Shown here piece by piece: positions 57,703 through 64,000 of a DNA stretch of 64,000 bases. Under the pieces are notes generated by a model. The model ran no database searches, was not told the DNA's origin, and saw only the letters and a list, made by a program, of their open reading frames with translations. Source of the stretch: Roseibium salinum (GTDB lineage Bacteria > Pseudomonadota > Alphaproteobacteria > Rhizobiales > Stappiaceae); contig NZ_JAPEVI010000003.1 in NCBI RefSeq assembly GCF_026240905.1, positions 3,921,001 through 3,985,000 on the forward strand. Reading direction: 5' to 3'. Positions within the stretch are counted from its first letter, which is position 1; each line of letters opens with the position of its first letter. Both the position numbers and the translations under genes were made by a program.

Positions 57703-58776
57703 ATGATGGCGCGTCACAAACTTGATAACCTGCTGGACCGGTTTGCGGAAATCGAACATCTGATGTCGTCGAGTCCGAACCCGTCCGCTTACGTAAAGCT
57801 GTCGCGCGAATATGCAGCCCTGGAACCCCTGGTCGGCAAGATCCGGGCGTTGAACAAGGCGGAGCAGGATCTTGCCGGCGTCGAATCGCTGATCAGGGAT
57901 TCTGCGTCCGATGCCGAGATGCGTGAGCTTGCGGAAATGGAGCGGGACGAGCTCGTCGAACGTGTCGAGGCACTGAGCCAGGAGATCAGGGTCGGCCTGC
58001 TGCCGAAGGACGAGGCGGATGCCAACGATGCGATCCTGGAAGTGCGTGCCGGAACGGGCGGCGACGAGGCGGCCCTGTTTGCCGGCGACCTGTTCCGCAT
58101 GTATCAGCGCTATGCCGAGCTTCAGGGCTGGAAGGTGGAGATCCTGTCCGCCAGCGAAGGCGAGGTCGGCGGCTACAAGGAAGTGATCGCCTCGGTCTCC
58201 GGCGACCACGTTTTCGCGAAGCTCAAATTCGAATCCGGCGTGCACCGGGTTCAGCGCGTTCCCGCGACGGAGTCGGGCGGGCGCATTCACACCTCGGCCG
58301 CGACCGTCGCCGTGCTGCCGCAGGCGGAGGATGTCGATATCGATGTCCAGGACAGTGATCTGCGCATCGACACCTACCGTGCCTCCGGCGCGGGCGGGCA
58401 GCACGTCAACACCACGGATTCGGCGGTTCGCATCACCCATATCCCGACCGGGATCGTGGTGGCCGTTCAGGATGAAAGATCCCAGCACAAGAACAAGGCC
58501 AGGGCCATGCAGCTGTTGCGGGCCCGCATCTACGACGAGGAACGCGAGCGCGCGGCCAATGAGCGGACGGAGGCCCGGCGCCTACAGGTCGGCTCCGGCG
58601 ACCGGTCGGAACGGATCCGGACCTACAACTTCCCCCAGGGCCGCGTGACAGACCACCGGATCGGCCTGACGCTTTACAAGCTCGACCAGATCATTACCGG
58701 AGAAGCGCTCGGCGAGGTGATCGACGCCCTGATCGTCGAGCACCAGGCCAATCTTCTTGCCACCGAAGAAGCTTGA
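57703..58776 (+). CDS. prfA: peptide chain release factor 1
   Basis: RF1 terminates at UAA and UAG. The 357-residue product has the codon-recognition region [17 protein letters not shown], the peptidyl-hydrolysis loop SGAGGQHVN with the methylated Gln, and [14 protein letters not shown]. Start ATG 57703 (or 57706). prmC follows 4 nt after the stop and its product methylates this GGQ glutamine. Confidence 0.97.
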   Translation: MMARHKLDNLLDRFAEIEHLMSSSPNPSAYVKLSREYAALEPLVGKIRALNKAEQDLAGVESLIRDSASDAEMRELAEMERDELVERVEALSQEIRVGLLPKDEADANDAILEVRAGTGGDEAALFAGDLFRMYQRYAELQGWKVEILSASEGEVGGYKEVIASVSGDHVFAKLKFESGVHRVQRVPATESGGRIHTSAATVAVLPQAEDVDIDVQDSDLRIDTYRASGAGGQHVNTTDSAVRITHIPTGIVVAVQDERSQHKNKARAMQLLRARIYDEERERAANERTEARRLQVGSGDRSERIRTYNFPQGRVTDHRIGLTLYKLDQIITGEALGEVIDALIVEHQANLLATEEA

Positions 58777-58779
58777 GCG

Positions 58780-59622
58780 ATGCTGATCGGCGAACTCTAC
58801 CGGCAGGTTCGCGGCCGGTTCAGGAATGCCGGGCTCTCCACGCCGGAACTGGATGCCAGGGTGCTCGTGAGCGCCGCCTTGAAAATCCCGGCAGGCGATC
58901 TCATATTGCGGGAAACGGATAGCGTTTCAGACGAAAAGGCCAGCTTGGCCGCGATATACGCCGAGCAGCGCCTCAAAGGTATGCCCGTGGGACGTATTCT
59001 CGGAGAGAGGGAGTTCTACGGTCGCCGGTTTCTGCTAAATGACGCAACCCTTGAGCCGAGGCCCGATACGGAAGTCCTGATCGATGCCATTCTGCAGCGT
59101 GTCGGTCCGGATCAGCCCGGCATCATGTGTGACATCGGCACCGGTACGGGCGCTATCGCCGTCACGCTTCTCGCCGAGCTGCCGCAAAGCCGGATGATCG
59201 CCGTCGACCTGTCCGAACACGCCTTGCATTGCGCGGTTCAGAACGCCCGGCTGCAGGGTGTGGAAGAGCGTTTCCATCCCGTTTGCGCCGACTATTGCTC
59301 GGCACTGCGCCCGGGACTGGATTGGATTGTCAGCAATCCGCCCTATATCCGCTCCTCCGTTCTGGGCGGGCTGGCTCGGGAAGTGATTCTGCATGATCCG
59401 GTGCTGGCGCTCGACGGGGGAGAAACCGGGCTCGCCGCCTATGTCCAAATTGCAACAGAAGCGGAAATTCTGTTGAAACCGGGCGGTGGAATCGCATTGG
59501 AAATCGGCTATGACCAGGCGGCTGATGTGGACAAGCAGTTGCGGCATCATGGCTTTGGAGCAATTGAAATCATTAAGGATCTTGCCGGAAACGACCGTGT
59601 TGTCACGGCCCGGAAGATATAA
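58780..59622 (+). CDS. prmC: release factor glutamine methyltransferase
   Basis: PrmC methylates the Gln of the GGQ motif in release factors. The 280-residue product has a helical N-domain (TPELDARVLVSAAL), the SAM site DIGTGTGAIAVTLL, and the catalytic NPPYIRSS. It is coupled to prfA by a 3-nt gap. Confidence 0.95.
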   Translation: MLIGELYRQVRGRFRNAGLSTPELDARVLVSAALKIPAGDLILRETDSVSDEKASLAAIYAEQRLKGMPVGRILGEREFYGRRFLLNDATLEPRPDTEVLIDAILQRVGPDQPGIMCDIGTGTGAIAVTLLAELPQSRMIAVDLSEHALHCAVQNARLQGVEERFHPVCADYCSALRPGLDWIVSNPPYIRSSVLGGLAREVILHDPVLALDGGETGLAAYVQIATEAEILLKPGGGIALEIGYDQAADVDKQLRHHGFGAIEIIKDLAGNDRVVTARKI

Positions 59623-59984
59623 TCTGCCCGTTTTTGCCCAATGGCGAAAAAGCACTTGGAAATCGTTGCGGAAACGGGTAGGTTCAACTCGCCGAGACCG
59701 GAGATGTGATCAGCGATCAGCGGGACACGCGCATCTGGCAACGGGGTGAAGGCGCACTTTCAGCGTTTTTGAAACCGTTGCATATCGGGCTTTCCGGTGT
59801 TTCGGACTGTCGAGGAAAAAGACAAAAGCGTCGGCCTAAGGCCTTTGACGCCTTGCGTGTGTTTTCAGTGACAGCCGCTAACCAGCGCTGCTGGTTTCGG
59901 TAAAGTATTTCGTATCGGTTTTAGGCAATTCCGATGTTGGGTCAGTGAACAACTGACCGCCGTTCCGCAAGAGAAAACGGCAGG
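59623..59984. other. 362-bp intergenic region between prmC and the DUF4167 gene
   Basis: I find no gene here. It contains a small inverted repeat AACCAGC/GCTGGTT (59880-59896, 3-nt spacer) about 88 bp before the DUF4167 start and a GGCCTAAGGCC repeat near 59836. The first could be an operator or leader hairpin. The promoter of the DUF4167 gene should lie in the right half. Confidence 0.5.
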
Positions 59985-60692
59985 ATGAGACCAGGAAATC
60001 AAAGCAATAAGCGTATGCGCGGAAGGGGCCGCAAGGGCCCTAATCCGTTAACCCGGACTTACGAATCGAACGGTCCTGATGTGAAAATCCGCGGCACAGC
60101 GATGCATGTTGCGGAGAAGTATCAGCAGTTGGCCCGCGATGCCCAGGCATCCGGCGACCGTGTGATGTCCGAAAACTATAACCAGCATGCAGAGCACTAT
60201 CTGCGTATCGTCGCTGCGGCACAGCCGCAGCAGCAGCCGTCGGCTCACCCCGCCGCGCGCGGCGATGCGGAAGACGGATATGAAACGGGATCGCCAAACG
60301 GCGCCGGCTCTGCAAACGGCCCGGACCGTCCCTCGCAGGATCGTGCCGCCGCCGATGACGACCTCGTCGATACCGACAGCCCGCAACCCTTCATCGACAT
60401 GCCGGTTATCGATCCGGAAGGTCAGGTGAACGGCACCGGGCAGGCGGGCGCAGGGTCCGAGGAGAGCGGCGGGGAAGAAAAGCCGCGCCGCCGGGCACGC
60501 ACACCGCGTGCGCGCACGCCCCGTCAGGCCGATACCGGTGGCAACGCTTCTCAAGCGCCCGCGGAAGGCGCCGGCGACGGCGATGCCGCAGGCGAGGAAG
60601 AAGCCTCGAAGCCGCGCCGCCGCACTCCGCGCGCCCGCCGGGCCAAGTCCTCGGACGAGACGCCGACCGAAGCGGCCGCGCCCGGCGAATAG
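59985..60692 (+). CDS. DUF4167 protein
   Basis: The 235-residue product has the DUF4167 core at the N-terminus (KRMRGRGRKGPNPLTRTYESNGPDVKIRGTAMHVAEKYQQLARDAQASGDRVMSENYNQHAEHYLRI, about residues 8-74). A long disordered tail of Pro, Ala, Glu and Arg follows, with repeated RRRxRTPRAR patches. DUF4167 is alphaproteobacterial; the basic patches suggest RNA or DNA binding, but the function is unknown. A terminator follows. Confidence 0.9.
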   Translation: MRPGNQSNKRMRGRGRKGPNPLTRTYESNGPDVKIRGTAMHVAEKYQQLARDAQASGDRVMSENYNQHAEHYLRIVAAAQPQQQPSAHPAARGDAEDGYETGSPNGAGSANGPDRPSQDRAAADDDLVDTDSPQPFIDMPVIDPEGQVNGTGQAGAGSEESGGEEKPRRRARTPRARTPRQADTGGNASQAPAEGAGDGDAAGEEEASKPRRRTPRARRAKSSDETPTEAAAPGE

Positions 60693-60720
60693 TCAGCCCG
60701 ACCAGATCTCAAGAGTTGAA

Positions 60721-60747
60721 AACGGCGTCCATTCGGGCGCCGTTTTT
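60721..60747 (+). terminator. rho-independent terminator after the DUF4167 gene
   Basis: AACGGCGTCC pairs with GGGCGCCGTT (one T-G pair) around loop ATTC and is followed by TTT. It lies 28 bp after the stop. Confidence 0.9.
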
Positions 60748-60919
60748 GTCAGGTCATCTACGCATATCATTCCAGCCGTTTTTGTGAACCTATATCCCGG
60801 AGCAGTCGGGGCAGATGGCCCGAATTCAGCAGGACGTGCTCCAGTGCCGCGTTTTTCGGAAAACCGTTGGTCGGGGGTCTTTTGTGATGAATATGCAACA
60901 CTATATTACGGAGGCAGCG

Positions 60920-60946
60920 CTTGAAGAGGCTGTACGGATGCCCGTC
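60920..60946 (+). promoter_or_regulatory. candidate heat-shock (RpoH) promoter of clpB
   Basis: CTTGAA (60920-60925) and CCCGTC (60941-60946) resemble the alphaproteobacterial sigma-32 pattern CTTG-N17-CCCATxT. The spacing from CTTG is 17 nt. The -10 match is imperfect. The ATG of clpB is 67 bp downstream. Confidence 0.4.
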
Positions 60947-61013
60947 ACCAGGGGTCCGTAATCCATGACGTTCCCCATGCTTCGGGTGGTGTGGACGGGT
61001 AGGAGGTAAACCT

Positions 61014-63611
61014 ATGAACTTTGAGAAATATACCGAGCGCTCCCGCGGGTTCATTCAATCCGCACAGACATTTGCCCTGGGGCGCGGTCATCAGCAATTC
61101 ACGCCTGAACATATTCTGAAAGTCCTTCTGGACGATCCGGAAGGCATGGCCAGCGGCCTGATCGAGCGCGCCGGCGGCCAGGCCAAAGCCCTGAAAGGCG
61201 ACCTGGAAGCCATTCTGGACAAGATGCCGAAAGTGTCTGGAGGGTCGGGGCAGCTCTATCTGGGCCAGGCCACCGCACGGCTGTTCGAGCAAGCGGAGAA
61301 GATCGCCGACAAGGCGGGTGACAGCTTTGTCACCGTCGAACGTCTTCTGCTCGCCCTGGCCATGGACAGCGACAGCGAAACAGGCAAGCTCCTAAAGCGC
61401 CACGGCGTCACGCCGAATGCGCTCAACGAGGCCATCAACCAGCTGCGCCAGGGCCGCACCGCCGACAGTGCGACGGCGGAAAACCAGTATGAGGCGCTGA
61501 AGAAATACGCGCGCGATCTGACCCAGGTGGCCAGGGACGGCAAGCTTGACCCGGTGATCGGCCGCGACGAGGAAATCCGCCGCACGATCCAGGTTCTGTC
61601 GCGCCGGACGAAGAACAACCCGGTCCTGATCGGCGAACCCGGCGTCGGCAAGACCGCCATTGCCGAAGGCTTGGCGCTGCGTATCGTCAACGGCGATGTG
61701 CCCGAATCCCTGAAAGACAAGCAGTTGCTCGCGCTCGACATGGGCTCCCTGATTGCCGGCGCGAAATATCGCGGCGAATTCGAGGAGCGGCTGAAGGCCG
61801 TCCTGTCCGAAGTTGAAGGGGCTGCGGGCAAGATCATCCTGTTCATCGACGAAATGCACACGCTTGTCGGCGCCGGCAAGGCGGAAGGGGCGATGGATGC
61901 CTCCAACCTGCTGAAGCCTGCGCTTGCCCGCGGCGAATTGCACTGCGTCGGCGCAACGACGCTCGACGAGTACCGCAAGCACGTGGAAAAGGACGCGGCC
62001 CTGGCCCGCCGGTTCCAACCGGTTTTCGTCAGCGAGCCGACGGTCGAGGATACGGTCTCGATCCTGCGCGGCATCAAGGAGAAGTACGAACTGCATCATG
62101 GCGTGCGGATCACCGACTCGGCCATCGTCTCGGCAGCGTCGCTCTCCAACCGCTACATCACCGACCGGTTCCTGCCGGACAAGGCGATCGACCTGGTTGA
62201 CGAAGCCGCCAGCCGGCTGCGCATGCAGGTCGATTCCAAGCCCGAGGAACTGGACGAACTGGACCGCCGGATCATTCAGCTTAAGATCGAGCGCGAGGCC
62301 CTGAAGGTGGAAAACGACGCCGCCGCCAAGGAACGTCTCAACAAGCTCGAAAAAGAGCTGACGGACCTGGAAGAACAGTCGCAGGTCATGACCAACCGCT
62401 GGCTTGGCGAAAAGGAAAAGCTGATCCTCGAGCAGAAGATCAAGGAACAGCTCGACCAGGCCCGCATTGATCTGGAAATCGCGCAGCGCCGCGGCGACCT
62501 CGCCAAGGCCGGCGAACTGGCCTATGGCGTCATTCCGGATCTGGAACGCAAGCTGAAGGAAGCCGAAGCATCCGGAGATGCCGACGCGATGGTGGATGAA
62601 GCGGTGACACCGGCTGACATTGCCCAGGTCGTGTCCAAGTGGACCGGCATTCCGGTCGACAAGATGCTGGAAGGCGAACGCGAGAAGCTGCTCAAGATGG
62701 AGGATGTCCTGTCCGGCCGGGTGATCGGTCAGGCGGAGGCGATCCACGCCGTCTCGACCGCGGTGCGCCGCGCGCGCGCCGGGCTGCAGGACCCGAGCCG
62801 GCCGATCGGCCTGTTCATGTTCCTGGGCCCGACCGGTGTCGGCAAGACGGAGCTCACAAAGGCCCTGGCCAGCTTCCTGTTCGACGACGACAGCGCGATG
62901 GTCCGCCTCGACATGTCGGAATATATGGAGAAGCACTCCGTTGCCCGGCTGATCGGCGCGCCTCCGGGCTATGTCGGGTACGAGGAAGGCGGCGCCCTGA
63001 CGGAAGCCGTCCGCCGGCGGCCCTATCAGGTGGTTCTGTTCGACGAGATCGAAAAGGCGCACAGCGATGTCTTCAACGTGCTTCTGCAGGTGCTTGATGA
63101 CGGCCGGCTGACGGACGGCCAAGGCCGCACGGTCGACTTCCGCAACACGCTGATCATCATGACCTCGAACCTCGGTGCCGAATATCTGGTCAACCAGCCG
63201 GAAGGCCAGGATACGGATGCCGTCCGGAACGAGGTGATGGATACGGTCCGTGGGCATTTCCGTCCGGAATTCCTCAACCGTCTGGACGAGATCGTGCTGT
63301 TCCACCGTCTGCAACGTTCGCACATGGCCGATATCGTCAGGATCCAGCTTGAGCGGCTTCGCGTCCTGCTCGAAGAGCGCAAGATCACGCTGACCCTGGA
63401 TGAGGATGCCCTCGATTGGCTGGCGCAGAAGGGCTACGACCCGGCATATGGGGCACGTCCGCTGAAACGCGTGATCCAGAAAGACCTTCAGGATCCGCTT
63501 GCGGAAAAGCTGCTGGCCGGAGATATCCTGGACGGACAGACGGTGCAGGTATCGGCCGGCGCCGACCGGCTGATCTTCCAGGTCACCGGCTCGGAAAGCG
63601 CCGCTGCCTGA
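61014..63611 (+). CDS. clpB: ATP-dependent disaggregase ClpB
   Basis: ClpB rescues aggregated proteins with DnaK. The 865-residue product has Clp_N repeats (about 6-140), AAA-1 Walker A GEPGVGKT (about 204) and Walker B FIDEMHTL, a middle coiled coil (about 405-525), AAA-2 GPTGVGKT (about 606) and [10 protein letters not shown], and the D2 C-domain. It is full length. A candidate heat-shock promoter lies upstream and a terminator downstream. Confidence 0.98.
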   Translation: MNFEKYTERSRGFIQSAQTFALGRGHQQFTPEHILKVLLDDPEGMASGLIERAGGQAKALKGDLEAILDKMPKVSGGSGQLYLGQATARLFEQAEKIADKAGDSFVTVERLLLALAMDSDSETGKLLKRHGVTPNALNEAINQLRQGRTADSATAENQYEALKKYARDLTQVARDGKLDPVIGRDEEIRRTIQVLSRRTKNNPVLIGEPGVGKTAIAEGLALRIVNGDVPESLKDKQLLALDMGSLIAGAKYRGEFEERLKAVLSEVEGAAGKIILFIDEMHTLVGAGKAEGAMDASNLLKPALARGELHCVGATTLDEYRKHVEKDAALARRFQPVFVSEPTVEDTVSILRGIKEKYELHHGVRITDSAIVSAASLSNRYITDRFLPDKAIDLVDEAASRLRMQVDSKPEELDELDRRIIQLKIEREALKVENDAAAKERLNKLEKELTDLEEQSQVMTNRWLGEKEKLILEQKIKEQLDQARIDLEIAQRRGDLAKAGELAYGVIPDLERKLKEAEASGDADAMVDEAVTPADIAQVVSKWTGIPVDKMLEGEREKLLKMEDVLSGRVIGQAEAIHAVSTAVRRARAGLQDPSRPIGLFMFLGPTGVGKTELTKALASFLFDDDSAMVRLDMSEYMEKHSVARLIGAPPGYVGYEEGGALTEAVRRRPYQVVLFDEIEKAHSDVFNVLLQVLDDGRLTDGQGRTVDFRNTLIIMTSNLGAEYLVNQPEGQDTDAVRNEVMDTVRGHFRPEFLNRLDEIVLFHRLQRSHMADIVRIQLERLRVLLEERKITLTLDEDALDWLAQKGYDPAYGARPLKRVIQKDLQDPLAEKLLAGDILDGQTVQVSAGADRLIFQVTGSESAAA

Positions 63612-63644
63612 TCGGCGAACTTCTGACGCCCAACCGGAAAAAAC

Positions 63645-63678
63645 AAAGCCCGCGGGAGCGACCGTCCCGCGGGCTTTT
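63645..63678. terminator. rho-independent terminator after clpB (bidirectional)
   Basis: AAAGCCCGCGGGA and its exact complement flank GCGACCG. Both sides have A/T runs, so it can serve clpB and the convergent peptidase gene. Confidence 0.92.
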
Positions 63679-63742
63679 CTCATTCTTTGCATCCGCAAAC
63701 GATCCGGAGCGGCCTGTACGTTCAATCCTGTGGGGCCGTGGC

Positions 63743-64000
63743 CTAATTGATCGCGGCGATCCGCGACGGCTTGCGGGCGCGGTCCAGCAGCGTGTCGATC
63801 CGATAGCGTTCGGCTTCGAAGGTGGCGCGCATCTCGCCGTCCAGCGTCCGGCCCTTGGGCAGTTTGATCCGCATCGGATCCATGTACCGGCCGTTGACAA
63901 GCACTTCGTAGTGAAGGTGCGGTCCGGTGGACAGGCCGGTCGAGCCGACATAGCCGATGACCTGGCCCTGGCTGACGCGAGCACCTTCATGAATGCCGTT
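63743..64000 (-). CDS. M23/LytM-type metallopeptidase (C-terminal part; 5' end beyond the window)
   Basis: Eighty-five C-terminal residues are visible, with [25 protein letters not shown] carrying the zinc-binding HxH (GPHLHYEV) of LytM peptidases, then [10 protein letters not shown] and the end [10 protein letters not shown]. It is a probable cell-wall endopeptidase or its regulator. The rest lies beyond 64000. It is convergent with clpB. Confidence 0.9.
   Translation of the reverse strand, partial: NGIHEGARVSQGQVIGYVGSTGLSTGPHLHYEVLVNGRYMDPMRIKLPKGRTLDGEMRATFEAERYRIDTLLDRARKPSRIAAIN

Overview
The window is about 62% GC chromosome from an alphaproteobacterium, most likely Hyphomicrobiales and plausibly the Stappiaceae (Roseibium/Labrenzia group). 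I base this on gene order and families: tsaD divergent from hemC-hemD-mitofilin-hemY-like; ubiG next to lysC-ptsP-prfA-prmC; a DUF4167 gene before clpB; a methylsuccinyl-CoA dehydrogenase; and EcfG-type promoter sequences. The genus assignment is inference. Nearly all of the DNA is ordinary chromosomal backbone. I see no prophage, CRISPR array, full insertion sequence or plasmid module.

Layout. 0-6.5 kb: partial tsaD, then hemC-hemD, a Mic60/mitofilin-like protein and a HemY-like TPR protein. 6.8 kb: tRNA-Thr(CGT), followed by a weakly coding, lower-GC stretch to about 8.1 kb. 8.1-10 kb: a protein made of two receiver domains and an unknown membrane protein. 10-18.2 kb: a leucine/isovalerate catabolism operon on the minus strand (liuC, liuE, acyl-CoA synthetase, liuD, a macro-domain gene, liuB) under a TetR gene with its own palindromic operator. 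18.4-20.5 kb: ppk2 and a Gfo/Idh/MocA oxidoreductase. 20.5-22 kb: a PepSY / cytochrome b561 / membrane-anchored LuxR-type regulator operon. 22-25.5 kb: a DMT transporter, a secreted unknown protein and infC. 25.5-28.8 kb: a run of small stress-type genes carrying four matches to the EcfG (general stress sigma factor) promoter. 28.8-36 kb: mcd, BrkB-like and EamA membrane proteins, a chemoreceptor and a ferredoxin reductase. 36-41.3 kb: a hydrolase, a variant class III cyclase and a gtr-type glycosylation operon. 41.3-52 kb: secA, a parvulin PPIase, argJ, a 264-bp MITE, a NUDIX hydrolase, an Flp pilin, comF, grxC, a nitrilase and a phasin. 52.4-64 kb: hydrolase-ubiG, lysC, ptsP, prfA-prmC, DUF4167, clpB and a partial M23 peptidase.

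How the genes fit together. The liu genes take isovaleryl-derived intermediates to acetyl-CoA and acetoacetate. The mcd gene belongs to the ethylmalonyl-CoA pathway, which assimilates acetyl-CoA, so the window holds both a source and a sink for that metabolite. The 25.5-28.8 kb cluster looks like a small general-stress regulon.

Three reading frames are broken: liuB by loss of one base in a C-run, ptsP by gain of one base in a G-run, and a 49-residue membrane protein by an 11-bp tandem duplication. The first two lie in short homopolymers and could be sequencing errors. I found no clearly new defence or mobile system. The most distinctive signals are the EcfG promoter cluster with its broken micro-gene, the MITE between argJ and mutT, the macro-domain gene embedded in the liu operon, and the cyclase with altered active-site residues.
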